This document shows positions 8,239-15,570 of a stretch of 20,537 nucleotides of DNA, piece after piece. The stretch is taken from NCBI GenBank assembly GCA_002419285.1, contig DIFU01000042.1, positions 24,452 through 44,988 on the forward strand, given 5' to 3'. The position numbers and the translations under genes are program-made. The number at the start of each line of letters is the position of its first letter. Position 1 is the first letter of the stretch. The notes under the pieces are model-generated. The model had not been told where the DNA came from. It searched no databases and saw nothing but the letters and a program-made list of their open reading frames with translations. The DNA is from Prolixibacteraceae bacterium UBA5740 (GTDB lineage Bacteria > Bacteroidota > Bacteroidia > Bacteroidales > Prolixibacteraceae).

Positions 8239-9252
8239 TTAAAGTGACTTCCGGCCGACAAAACTAAACGGGGTTCTTATCTGCCTGAATTCCCTTGTCA
8301 GGATCATCTGGGCGATAAGTCTTCCTATCTCGTCGTGGTTGGTTGAGATAGTGGTTATTCCATCCTCCAGAATTTCCTTTACCGGATTATCGTTGTACGC
8401 TACAACCCCGATGTCCCTTCCCAACTTCCATCCCTTTTGCCTGACCATTTTAATAAATGAATAAAGATCATCATCCGAAACCACAATATAGGCTTCGTTG
8501 ATCTTCAGTGCCGACTCCTCCAGATTGTCCTGGATGGTATGTTCGAAATGGTTTATCTGGCAGAAAATCTGAAACCCACGTGGAATTCGGCGCGAATAGA
8601 ACTGATCAGGTGGAAAGATAAGGTGCAGACGATGGTATTTTTTCAATAGAGGCAGTCCGCTGGTTAATGCCGATTGAATATCGTTCTCAAATTCTTGGTA
8701 TACAACCGGATATTGTTTTAAATCTTCAGGAAACCGATCTGCAATGATGACCTTTCCTGCCGGTATTCGTTTTATGATTGATCCGTAATCGACATTCTCA
8801 ACCCTGAAATGGGGCAAAATGACGAAGAAATCAAAATTATTCAGGTTGTTATTGATGATTTTCTCAAATTCCGCCAGTTCGTGGTTGTAAATAAATACAT
8901 CAATACTGGCTTTGGTTCCCAAAGAATGGACCATGGAATAATAAATGCTCCTTTTATAATTGCTCAATTTGTTGAAGATCAAGGCTACCCTGATTTTTCG
9001 GTAAGCATTAGTCTGGTTAACGTAGTATCCTTTACCTCTCACAGACTGGAGCACCCCCATTTTCCTCAGGCAAACATATGCCTTTTCAACGGTGTCGCGA
9101 CTCAAAAGCAGTTCCTCACTGGTTTCGTTTATGGATGGAACCCTCTGCCCCTGTTTAAAGATCCCCGATTCGATATCACGAATGATCAGTTCGACCACCT
9201 GCTTGTACTTCGGTACATCTGAATCCGGGTTTATCCTTTCGCTGGGCTCCAT
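8239..9252 (-). CDS. GntR-type transcriptional regulator with LacI-like sensor domain
   Basis: A 337-residue DNA-binding regulator. Residues about 14-78 form a GntR winged helix: PKYKQVVELIIRDI, the start of the fold; VPSINETSEELLLSRDTVEKAYV (38-60), the helix-turn-helix; and GVLQSVRGKGYYV (66-78), the wing. From about residue 87 (KIRVALIF) to the end it resembles the periplasmic-binding-protein/LacI ligand domain rather than the usual FadR or HutC domains; examples are VIIADRFP, VAYNDNPVKEIL and ISTNHDEIGRL. Such hybrids usually respond to sugars or nucleosides, but the ligand here is unknown. The gene is divergent from a cytochrome c gene, with candidate promoters for both in a 206-base gap, and precedes a SulP transporter by 108 bases. 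Either neighbour, or the gene itself, could be the target. Confidence 0.9.
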   Translation of the reverse strand: MEPSERINPDSDVPKYKQVVELIIRDIESGIFKQGQRVPSINETSEELLLSRDTVEKAYVCLRKMGVLQSVRGKGYYVNQTNAYRKIRVALIFNKLSNYKRSIYYSMVHSLGTKASIDVFIYNHELAEFEKIINNNLNNFDFFVILPHFRVENVDYGSIIKRIPAGKVIIADRFPEDLKQYPVVYQEFENDIQSALTSGLPLLKKYHRLHLIFPPDQFYSRRIPRGFQIFCQINHFEHTIQDNLEESALKINEAYIVVSDDDLYSFIKMVRQKGWKLGRDIGVVAYNDNPVKEILEDGITTISTNHDEIGRLIAQMILTREFRQIRTPFSFVGRKSL

Positions 9253-9305
9253 ATTGCTAAGAATTGCATTGTTATATGCGAAGATGATAAAAGAAACAGT
9301 GTGTA

Positions 9306-9335
9306 CAAAATTATTCCATGAATTTCAGGAACATA
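9306..9335 (-). promoter_or_regulatory. Candidate promoter of the GntR-type regulator
   Basis: On the minus strand, TAATTTTG (9313-9306) is an exact match to TAnnTTTG. A weak -33 element, TATG (9335-9332), stands 18 bases upstream. Transcription would begin about 45-50 bases before the ATG at 9252. Confidence 0.4.
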
Positions 9336-9372
9336 TCTTTTACTTCAATTCGGGAAGTGTGATCTTGCTTGC

Positions 9373-9403
9373 TTTGTAGTGATGAAAATTGGTCTTACTT
9401 TTA
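9373..9403 (+). promoter_or_regulatory. Candidate promoter of the cytochrome c gene
   Basis: TTTG at 9373-9376 and TACTTTTA at 9396-9403 are separated by 19 bases, the spacing of Bacteroidota -33/-7 promoters; only the last base of the -7 element departs from consensus. The start codon follows about 55 bases later. It faces away from the regulator's candidate promoter, about 37 bases from it. Confidence 0.45.
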
Positions 9404-9458
9404 CACCTGCCAGGTTTCCCCTTGAAGTCGCTGATTATTTCACCCAAAAATTTGTACA

Positions 9459-9914
9459 ATGAAGATCCTTAATTGCATCATGTCTGGTTCACTGGTCCTA
9501 ATAATGCTCTCATGTGGCAGCAGAACGCGCCAAGGAAGCGACAATTCAGCCGTCACAAACATGACTGAAGCTGCAACCGGCACAGCCCAGAATGCCATGG
9601 ACCATCCGGGGAAAAAAGTTTACGACAATTACTGCAAGGCCTGTCATATGAGCGATGGCAAAGGCCTGAAAGGAATGCATCCCCCGCTGATAAAAAATAC
9701 CACAGTTAACGGCAAGGCCAATAAGCTGATCGATATTACCCTGAACGGAATGATAGGAAAAGTAACGATTGATGGTGTTGAATACAATGGCATCATGCCT
9801 CCTCACAATCATTTGACCGACAAGCAAATTGCCGATGTGTTAACTTATGTAAGGAAGAATTTCGGCAATGATTCAGGAGAGATCACGGTCGATCAGGTAA
9901 GGAAACTGAGATAA
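9459..9914 (+). CDS. Small class I cytochrome c, probable lipoprotein
   Basis: A 151-residue c-type cytochrome exported to the periplasm. Residues 1-19 (MKILNC, hydrophobic core, IMLSC) look like a lipoprotein signal with Cys19 as the lipid-bearing residue, although the -3 position is Met and not the favoured Leu. A Ser/Thr/Asn-rich linker follows. The haem is attached at CKACH (59-63), with His63 as one axial ligand. GIMPPHNHL (111-119) supplies the distal Met113 in the context usual for single-haem electron-transfer domains, and the final helix is ADVLTYVRKNF (125-135). Proteins of this type shuttle electrons to terminal oxidases or sit beside periplasmic dehydrogenases; no such partner is in view. 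Its last 32 bases overlap the convergent PorE-like gene. The upstream promoter candidate supports a single-gene transcript. Confidence 0.93.
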   Translation: MKILNCIMSGSLVLIMLSCGSRTRQGSDNSAVTNMTEAATGTAQNAMDHPGKKVYDNYCKACHMSDGKGLKGMHPPLIKNTTVNGKANKLIDITLNGMIGKVTIDGVEYNGIMPPHNHLTDKQIADVLTYVRKNFGNDSGEITVDQVRKLR

Positions 9915-11820
9915 TTTCAACAGTAGTCCGCCGGTTTTTACTCCGACCCTCTTCCGTGATGTTATCACTTATGGGCTTACTCATCCCATAACCCCTGGCT
10001 GTTAGCCTATCTCTCTGGATTCCCTTTTCCACAAGGAATTCCATCACAGATCTCGCCCTACTTTCCGAAAGGGCAATGTTATAGTCTTCACCGCCTGTAT
10101 TATCGGTATGGCCCTGCAGCTCGACATTCAGTGCTGGATTTTCAGAAAGGAAACGGTATAGCTGAAGCAGCTCAGGTATCGATTCAGGAAGGATGTCATC
10201 ACCGTCGGTTGGAAAGAACACGTTATACAGGTGGGTCTGAGAACCGGATTTAAGTGGAATCAATTCAATTTTTCGCGATACTGGTTCGGCATCAAATAGT
10301 AACGATTCTACGAAAAAATGTTCACTGTAAAACAGGAATCCGGGTTCGCTCACATGGAAGGCATAATGCCTGTCGGCAGGCAGGGCAATGGTAAACGAAC
10401 CATCTTCTGCTGCAGGAATAACCGAATTGTAGGTCTGACTGGAATCAAGTGCTGTTAATCGTACCATCGCCTGAACCGGATCTCCTGTCACTGCTTCCAC
10501 CACAAGCCCTTTGATGTAGGTCACAGGTTCAGGCCTGACCGAATTGTCCAGTTCAAATGAATAGAGATCCATTCCCTTTCCTGATTCACGCCCGGAAGCC
10601 ATAAAGGCGACCTTGCCGCTCCTTTCTATGACGAGTCCCTGTTCATTGCCATGTGTGTTGACTGGATAACCAAGGTTGTTGGGATGTGTCCAGGTGCCGT
10701 CAGCCTTCTGGGCTGAATGAAAAATATCGTAACCGCCCATTCCAGGCCACTCATCCGAGCTAAAATACAAATCCTTCCCATTGAAGTGAATAAACGGGGA
10801 TATCTCATCACCACGCGTATTGACCGAATCCCCCAGGTTCACTGGATTTTCCCATAGGGGAATTCCTTCCGGACTCCAACCCAGAAGTCTTGACCTCCAG
10901 ATATCTTTCAGCCCAAATCCTCCTGGACGGTTGCTGCTGAAATAGAGTACATCACCATATGCCGAAATGGATGGCTGCCCTTCCCATCCTTGGGTATTGA
11001 TGGCACTACCTGCATTCATGGGTGGAGTCCAGTTATCCCGATGCCACCTTGAGAAGTATATATCACAACTTCCATAACCTCCCATCGAATTGCAAAGTGT
11101 AAAAAACAGGAGTTTTCCATCCGCCGAAACCGTCTGGGCCCCTTCGTTCAATTCCGTATTGAGATCAATCAGAGGTTGAGCCTTTCCCCAACCATCATTT
11201 GTATTTTTTGATATATAAAAGTCCTCTTGTCGATATCCCGAACTTTGAACCCGGGGAACCAGGCGCGTAAAGATAAGCGTCTGCCCGTCAATGGTCAGAG
11301 ATGGCCAGTATTCGTCCCATTCGGTATTGACCATGTTGCCAAGGTTTTCTGGTTTAAAATCAACTGGATTATTCACCGCTTCCATGCCAAATGCCGCCTT
11401 ATTCCTGATCTCCTCAGCTTTTCCCTTTAAGGATGCCGAAGGTTTACCCGCAAGATATTGATTCACGGCATCATAAGCCTCGGCATACCTGCCACTTTTC
11501 AGAAGTGCATCTGCCAACCTGTAACTGATAAGTAAAGGTGCCATTTCATTTTGTGAAGCAGACCGGAGCCAGTGAATCTCGTCGGCCAAAAGTCCCCTAT
11601 CTTTAGAAATTTCGGCCAAAAGCAACATAACATCCACGTCCGAGGGATTCTTCTCCAGTAACTTCTTACATAATCCTGTGGCCTTCTCGTAATCCCTTTG
11701 CTCATAAGCCTGCAACGCCGCCTCAAATTGGCGTGACACGGAATTGTTCCTCTGTCCGGCTGCTTCCGGAGCAAGAAAAATACAGGTTATAAACAAAACA
11801 ATCCTGAGAACCATGAGCAT
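9883..11820 (-). CDS. PorE-like outer-membrane protein: TPR, beta-propeller, regulatory-like and OmpA domains
   Basis: An exported protein of 645 residues from ATG 11820, or 653 from a TTG at 11844; numbers here use the longer form. A hydrophobic signal ends near AAGQ (28-31). Residues 35-155 look like TPR helices (AYEQRDYEKATGLCKKLL, LLKSGRYAEAY). Five WD40-like/PD40 blades follow at roughly 178-195, 235-264, 289-316, 347-375 and 400-430, each with a LYFSS-like strand. Residues 442-530 resemble a carboxypeptidase-regulatory-like beta sandwich. The OmpA C-terminal domain at 540-647 has GHTDNTGG (Asp581) and Arg596 of ALSESRARSV, the two residues that grip diaminopimelate in peptidoglycan. This order of domains is that of PorE (PG1058) of Porphyromonas gingivalis, a type IX secretion component, but Bacteroidota carry paralogues with the same layout, so the function is uncertain. 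No other secretion gene is nearby. The longer start adds basic residues typical of a signal peptide. Confidence 0.85.
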   Translation of the reverse strand: MLMVLRIVLFITCIFLAPEAAGQRNNSVSRQFEAALQAYEQRDYEKATGLCKKLLEKNPSDVDVMLLLAEISKDRGLLADEIHWLRSASQNEMAPLLISYRLADALLKSGRYAEAYDAVNQYLAGKPSASLKGKAEEIRNKAAFGMEAVNNPVDFKPENLGNMVNTEWDEYWPSLTIDGQTLIFTRLVPRVQSSGYRQEDFYISKNTNDGWGKAQPLIDLNTELNEGAQTVSADGKLLFFTLCNSMGGYGSCDIYFSRWHRDNWTPPMNAGSAINTQGWEGQPSISAYGDVLYFSSNRPGGFGLKDIWRSRLLGWSPEGIPLWENPVNLGDSVNTRGDEISPFIHFNGKDLYFSSDEWPGMGGYDIFHSAQKADGTWTHPNNLGYPVNTHGNEQGLVIERSGKVAFMASGRESGKGMDLYSFELDNSVRPEPVTYIKGLVVEAVTGDPVQAMVRLTALDSSQTYNSVIPAAEDGSFTIALPADRHYAFHVSEPGFLFYSEHFFVESLLFDAEPVSRKIELIPLKSGSQTHLYNVFFPTDGDDILPESIPELLQLYRFLSENPALNVELQGHTDNTGGEDYNIALSESRARSVMEFLVEKGIQRDRLTARGYGMSKPISDNITEEGRSKNRRTTVEIISVSLPDRP

Positions 11821-11844
11821 CCTATGTTTCACAACATTTTTCAA

Positions 11845-12020
11845 ACGAATAGCTATAGGAAATATTGAAAATTTTCACTTAAATTGCACTAAAATAAAGA
11901 ATTGAACCTACCAAAGTTTGATTTGTTTTTATTTTAATTTCTTTTGGATTATTGTTTGACAGAAAGTAGACTATAAGAAGACTCATTTTAAACTTATTTT
12001 CAAATTTTTCTAAATACAAG
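11845..12020. other. A/T-rich divergent promoter region
   Basis: This gap separates the PorE-like gene (-) from the small charged-protein gene (+). It is strongly A/T-rich. TTTG occurs at 11943-11946 and 11955-11958, but no matching TAnnTTTG element stands at the right distance on either strand, so I do not name promoters. Confidence 0.3.
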
Positions 12021-12212
12021 ATGAAACGGGATTTTTCCAAGCAAGGACATCGTGAAAAAATCGACAAGGTTGAAAGAAGAGCTACTCACTCAGGTACTGT
12101 AAAAAAAGAAAAAAGCACCAAAAGGAGACTCTCAATTTACGATGAGTTTGAAGAAGACGACATGGAAGACTTCGACCCCAGGCCACTGAAAGACCTGAAA
12201 GCCAGAAGGTAG
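12021..12212 (+). CDS. Small, very highly charged protein of unknown function
   Basis: A 63-residue protein that I do not recognise. The first 36 residues are strongly basic and hydrophilic (MKRDFSKQGHREKIDKVERR, then KKEKSTKRR). The middle is an acidic run, YDEFEEDDMEDFD (40-52), and the tail is basic again (RPLKDLKARR). It has no hydrophobic segment, no cysteine and no recognisable fold, so it is probably disordered, perhaps binding nucleic acid or a ribosomal or RNA-polymerase partner. That is inference from composition only. The ATG at 12021 is the first in frame after an A/T-rich leader. It is flanked by a divergent PorE-like gene and a convergent thioesterase, so it is probably a single-gene transcript. 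A real gene is likely because the frame fills the space between two other genes exactly. Confidence 0.65.
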   Translation: MKRDFSKQGHREKIDKVERRATHSGTVKKEKSTKRRLSIYDEFEEDDMEDFDPRPLKDLKARR

Positions 12213-12238
12213 TGACCAATTAACAATCCATTTGGTCA
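12213..12238. terminator. Possible weak hairpin between convergent genes
   Basis: TGACCAA (12213-12219) and TTGGTCA (12232-12238) form a perfect 7-base inverted repeat around a 12-base loop. It starts one base after the small gene's stop codon and lies 30 bases past the stop of the convergent thioesterase gene. There is no U-run on either side, so it may be a weak terminator or an RNA-end stabiliser. Confidence 0.3.
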
Positions 12239-12268
12239 AGTATGTAACTTAACCTCTGCAAAATGTCA

Positions 12269-12757
12269 CTAATCTAAAAATGCTTCCTTTCCGGGATACC
12301 GGTATTTTTCCCTGGCAACGGTTTCGGGAAAAATAAAATAAGTCACTTCCCCGGTGGCGTATTCTACTCCTGCCTCATCCTGTATAGAACAGGCAAGGGT
12401 AAGAAGTCTCTTTTTACTTATCGGTGAGTGAGCCCGCACCAAAATCTTTCGTGCATTCACAGGTAAGGGTTTCTTATATCTGATATTCAGGTCAGAAGTC
12501 ACGCCCGAGGTCCCCAGCACTGCAAAAATGTACCAGCTGGCCACTTCATCGATCAGCGTGGCTTGTATTCCACCATGAACAATCCCTTTCCAACCCTCAA
12601 AACGGGAGTCAGGTTCCCAAATAGCAATGACTTCGTCGTCGTTTTTCCAGAATTGAAGATGCAGGCCATGAAGATTGTCGGGAGAACATCCAAAACAATG
12701 GTAATCTTCCTGCCGGCTACCGGCAAACGGATTCCTGATCTTTCTCATGGCCTGCAT
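12269..12757 (-). CDS. PaaI-type hotdog-fold thioesterase
   Basis: A 162-residue hotdog protein, likely to hydrolyse an acyl-CoA thioester in the cytoplasm. GWKGIVHGGIQATLIDEVAS (55-74) is the signature of the PaaI/4HBT family: His61-Gly-Gly forms the oxyanion region, and Asp70/Glu71 lie on the central helix where the catalytic acid sits. SDLNIRYKKPLPV (88-100) is the second conserved strand. The N-terminus has HCFGCSPDNLHGL (20-32), a pair of cysteines common in one branch of this family and sometimes thought to bind metal. The start could be ATG 12757 or ATG 12748. It begins 11 bases after the prohibitin-like gene and is surely co-transcribed with it. The acyl substrate is unknown. Confidence 0.88.
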   Translation of the reverse strand: MQAMRKIRNPFAGSRQEDYHCFGCSPDNLHGLHLQFWKNDDEVIAIWEPDSRFEGWKGIVHGGIQATLIDEVASWYIFAVLGTSGVTSDLNIRYKKPLPVNARKILVRAHSPISKKRLLTLACSIQDEAGVEYATGEVTYFIFPETVAREKYRYPGKEAFLD

Positions 12758-12768
12758 AGTTTGATGAA

Positions 12769-13587
12769 TTAATTATTTCCCAATATCAAGGGAAGGCCAT
12801 CCTTTCCGCTACCAACCACAACCACTTTTGTATTCGGCGATTGCGCAAGTTTCAGTGTGGCGTCAATACCCTTTTGCTTGAGGATATTTTCGGTAATACT
12901 GGCACTGATGATTTTATTGTAATCGGCTATACCCTGTGCTTCGATTCGCATTCTTTCAGCTTCTGATGATTCCCGGGTAAGCCTGAACTCATAAGCCAAT
13001 GCCTCCTGTTCCTGGGTAAGCTTACTTTCAATGGCTGATTTTATCTGTGTTGGCAGATTAATTGAACGGATCAGCAAGGCTCGCATATCGATGTAGTTTT
13101 TACCAAGCGTTTTCTTGGTCTCTTCAATGATAGACCCTTCTACTTCCTGTCTTTTGGTAGAATAAATCTCTTCAGCCGTGTATCTACCTGCAACCTGTCT
13201 GACAGTTGACCTCACTTCGGGAACGACCAAGACGTTTACGTAGTTGATTCCAAAACGTTCATGCAAAGCCGGGATCCCGTTGAACAGAGGATTAAAACGG
13301 ACAGTTACATCAACATTGACCGAAAGTCCGTTTTTGTCAAGGAGATCCATGGTCTCCTCCCTTTGCTGCTCCCTGACATTATATACATACATCTTATTCC
13401 AGGGTGCAACAATGTGAAATCCTTCACCAAAAATATTCTCACGGTCCAAACCGCTTGTATAAGGTCTGAATATGACGCCCCGCTCACCAGCATCAATGAT
13501 CATGAACATTCGGCTTCCGAACAACAGTATGACAATCAGGGCCGAGACGGCAATAACCAGATAGGTGGTTTTAATGTTAAAATTCAT
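12769..13587 (-). CDS. Prohibitin / SPFH (band 7) family membrane protein
   Basis: A 272-residue protein anchored in the inner membrane by an N-terminal segment (about residues 9-30) with the bulk probably outside the cytoplasm, as in mitochondrial prohibitins and HflC/HflK. Residues 31-195 form the SPFH/PHB domain: DAGERGVIFRPYTSG (32-46), GFHIVAPWNKMYVYNVREQ (56-74), and VRSTVRQVAGRYTAEEIYS (125-143). A charged, probably coiled-coil stretch follows at 185-225 (KLTQEQEALAYEF, SEAERMRIEAQ), and the tail ends with VVVVGSGKDGLPLILGN. Sequence order and length fit prohibitin rather than HflC. In known systems these proteins make large rings that hold membrane proteases such as FtsH. The gene leads a two-gene unit with a thioesterase. 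A perfect -7 box lies just upstream. Confidence 0.93.
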   Translation of the reverse strand: MNFNIKTTYLVIAVSALIVILLFGSRMFMIIDAGERGVIFRPYTSGLDRENIFGEGFHIVAPWNKMYVYNVREQQREETMDLLDKNGLSVNVDVTVRFNPLFNGIPALHERFGINYVNVLVVPEVRSTVRQVAGRYTAEEIYSTKRQEVEGSIIEETKKTLGKNYIDMRALLIRSINLPTQIKSAIESKLTQEQEALAYEFRLTRESSEAERMRIEAQGIADYNKIISASITENILKQKGIDATLKLAQSPNTKVVVVGSGKDGLPLILGNN

Positions 13588-13613
13588 ATTTCTTTATTTT
13601 AATTAGTGACATA

Positions 13614-13621
13614 CAAAAGTA
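13614..13621 (-). promoter_or_regulatory. Candidate -7 element of the prohibitin-thioesterase unit
   Basis: TACTTTTG on the minus strand (13621-13614) is an exact TAnnTTTG. The ATG at 13587 would lie about 20 bases after the start of transcription. I see no TTTG at the -33 spacing. Confidence 0.45.
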
Positions 13622-13704
13622 AATGAATTTGGGAAATCCGGAGGTTATTAACGTTCAAAACCAGGAGTAGATCATTAAGTGTTAATAAATAACATCCTAA
13701 CTAA

Positions 13705-13735
13705 TTGGTTTTTAAGCATTCTTTAAATATTTTTG
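13705..13735 (+). promoter_or_regulatory. Candidate promoter of the phosphorylase / SirB1 pair
   Basis: TATTTTTG (13728-13735) is an exact TAnnTTTG. TTGG at 13705-13708, or ATTG one base earlier, stands 19-20 bases upstream as an imperfect -33 element. This places the start of transcription about 15-20 bases before ATG 13759 and argues against a TTG start at 13705, which would lie inside the promoter. Confidence 0.55.
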
Positions 13736-13758
13736 ATCGTCATACCAGATACGTTGTT

Positions 13759-14628
13759 ATGATCAAAAACTCAGAACTTATCCTAAACAGGGATGGAACC
13801 ATTTTTCATCTTCACCTGAAACCCGAGCAAATCGCGGATACCATTATCCTTGTTGGTGATCCCGGCAGGGCTGAAACCATTTCTTCAATGTTCGACATGG
13901 TGGAAATGACCGTCAGGAACCGCGAGTTCCTGACCACCACTGGAACCTATAATAATCAGCGACTTACAGTCTTGTCTACAGGGATCGGTACCGATAACAT
14001 AGATATCGTAATCAACGAACTGGATGCACTGGCCAATATTGATCTCCTGACAAGGGAAGTAAAGCCAGAAAAAAGATCGCTCAGGTTTGTAAGGGTTGGC
14101 ACCTCAGGTAGTCTTCAAGCTGACATTTGCGTGAATTCGTGGGTTGTAAGCCGCAAATCCATTGGATTCGACGGTATGATCACCTTTTATGACGATCGCC
14201 AGGCTGTGTGTGATATGGAATTTGAAAAGGCTTTCCGGATTTTCACTGGTTGGCACGATGATTTACCCACTCCCTATGTCGTCGATGCATCTGACAAATT
14301 GCTTTCACTGTTTTCTGAGATTAAGTTCGTCAATGGGGTGAATATTTCGGCACCCGGATTTTATGGCCCCCAGGGTAGAGTCCTCAGGCTTCCCCTTGCT
14401 GTGCCCGACTTGAATGATAAACTGGAAGACTTTACATACGGCGACCTGCGTATCACCAATTATGAGATGGAAAGTTCAGCCATATACGGACTCTCCCGGA
14501 TGCTGGGACATGAAGCGCTCACGATCTGCCTCATTATTGCCAACAGGGTAACCAGGGAGGCCAATGAAAACTATCACTCCGAAATGAAAAAACTGATTCG
14601 GGTGGTTCTGGATAAACTAACGGCCTGA
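13759..14628 (+). CDS. Nucleoside phosphorylase, uridine-phosphorylase-like
   Basis: A cytoplasmic enzyme of the PNP/UDP family, 289 residues from ATG 13759, cleaving a nucleoside with phosphate to a base and (deoxy)ribose-1-phosphate. GDPGR (33-37), the NREF segment (54-57) and GTSG (114-117) are the phosphate and ribose sites of the uridine phosphorylases. STGIGTDN (73-80) and NYEMESSAIYGLS (234-246) are family signatures. FYGPQGR (201-207) aligns with FYPGQER of E. coli Udp, whose Gln and Arg hold the uracil ring; Q205 and R207 are both kept here, which favours uracil nucleosides. It is longer than E. coli Udp (253), mainly from added loops such as LTREVKPEKRS (97-107). The upstream frame to TTG 13705 is rejected. 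Its stop is one base from the next gene's ATG. Salvage of uridine is inferred. Confidence 0.88.
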   Translation: MIKNSELILNRDGTIFHLHLKPEQIADTIILVGDPGRAETISSMFDMVEMTVRNREFLTTTGTYNNQRLTVLSTGIGTDNIDIVINELDALANIDLLTREVKPEKRSLRFVRVGTSGSLQADICVNSWVVSRKSIGFDGMITFYDDRQAVCDMEFEKAFRIFTGWHDDLPTPYVVDASDKLLSLFSEIKFVNGVNISAPGFYGPQGRVLRLPLAVPDLNDKLEDFTYGDLRITNYEMESSAIYGLSRMLGHEALTICLIIANRVTREANENYHSEMKKLIRVVLDKLTA

Positions 14629-14629
14629 A

Positions 14630-15517
14630 ATGAAAAATTCTGACAAAATCAGTAAAACCCAAGCCCTCCTCCTACTGCTCGACGACCCCGACGAAATGGT
14701 CCACGAAGCTGTAGCAGCCGAACTTATCAAGGAGTCGCCACGGATTATTCCAAAACTGGAAATAATCTGGGAAAATACCTGTGATGATAGCTGTCAGAAC
14801 AGAATTGAAATTCTAATCCAAAGATTACATTTCAAGGAAAATTACAAAAAACTCAGACTATGGTCGAGACAACAGGATCCTGACTTGTTCGAGGGTTTTG
14901 TCCTCACCAGCAAATATCATTACCCTGACCTGATTACCGACCGGATCGAACGCAAAATAGAGGAGATCAGACGTAAGGTATGGGTTGAACTGAATAACTC
15001 TCTCACATCACTCGAGAAAATTACCGTACTGAACCATGTGTTCTTTAATGACTTCGGTTTTTCCGTTGATAACGAGAATTTTTATTCCCCAAGAAATTGC
15101 TTTATCAACCAGATCCTTGAAACAGGCAAAGGGAACCCGGTTTCCATGGCATTGCTTTACACCATTGTTGCCAACCGTCTGGATTTGCCTGTCAGGTTTA
15201 TTGATATCCCCAAAACTCCACTTCTGGCGTATGTTGACAGGAAAATAGCGGCAAAAGTGCACCCCAAAGGAGTAGAAACGGATGTCTTGTTTTATATCAA
15301 TGCCGCCAACAAGGGGTCAATTACCGGGCGCAGGGAACTTGAGTACCAAATGAAGAAAGCAGGATTGGAACCATCGGTCCGATTCTTTGAGGCAAGCTCG
15401 TCAAGGACTTTCCTTACCCGCCTTCTCGAAGTTACCGAGAAATCATACGAACTGAATGGATTCAGGGAAAAGACAGCCGACATCCACCAGATGATCTGCG
15501 TCCTGAACCATAAATAA
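14630..15517 (+). CDS. SirB1 / transglutaminase-like family protein
   Basis: A 295-residue cytoplasmic protein of the SirB1/Transglut_core2 family, whose biochemical role is poorly known. The helical N-terminal part (10-90) includes a HEAT-like start, LLLLLDDPDEMVHEAVAAEL. Residues 100-235 hold the family core: SPRNCFINQIL (153-163), KGNPVSMALLYTIVANRLDLP (167-187) and RFIDIPKTPLLAY (189-201). The helical tail (235-293) matches the end of longer members. Cys157 stands where a transglutaminase nucleophile might be, but this family is not reliably catalytic and I do not claim activity. It begins one base after the stop of the phosphorylase gene, so translation is probably coupled. A hairpin terminator follows immediately after its stop codon. 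Confidence 0.85.
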   Translation: MKNSDKISKTQALLLLLDDPDEMVHEAVAAELIKESPRIIPKLEIIWENTCDDSCQNRIEILIQRLHFKENYKKLRLWSRQQDPDLFEGFVLTSKYHYPDLITDRIERKIEEIRRKVWVELNNSLTSLEKITVLNHVFFNDFGFSVDNENFYSPRNCFINQILETGKGNPVSMALLYTIVANRLDLPVRFIDIPKTPLLAYVDRKIAAKVHPKGVETDVLFYINAANKGSITGRRELEYQMKKAGLEPSVRFFEASSSRTFLTRLLEVTEKSYELNGFREKTADIHQMICVLNHK

Positions 15518-15547
15518 AAACCGCCCCGGGAAACTCCCGAAGCGGTT
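15514..15547. terminator. Bidirectional Rho-independent terminator between sirB1-like gene and rny
   Basis: Outer stem AACCGC (15519-15524) with GCGGTT (15542-15547), a two-by-two internal loop, then inner stem CGGGA (15527-15531) with TCCCG (15535-15539) around loop AAC. On the minus strand it is followed by TTTTTATTT, a good U-run for ending the rny transcript 24 bases after its stop. On the plus strand the tract after it (ATCTTAATC) is poorer, so it should act best on rny. Confidence 0.85.
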
Positions 15548-15570
15548 ATCTTAATCAATATTCTTTCTTT

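Noticed and set aside
13705..13758. TTG start 18 codons upstream for the phosphorylase
   Set aside because: It would overlap the candidate promoter at 13705-13735. ATG 13759 gives a protein that begins like other family members.
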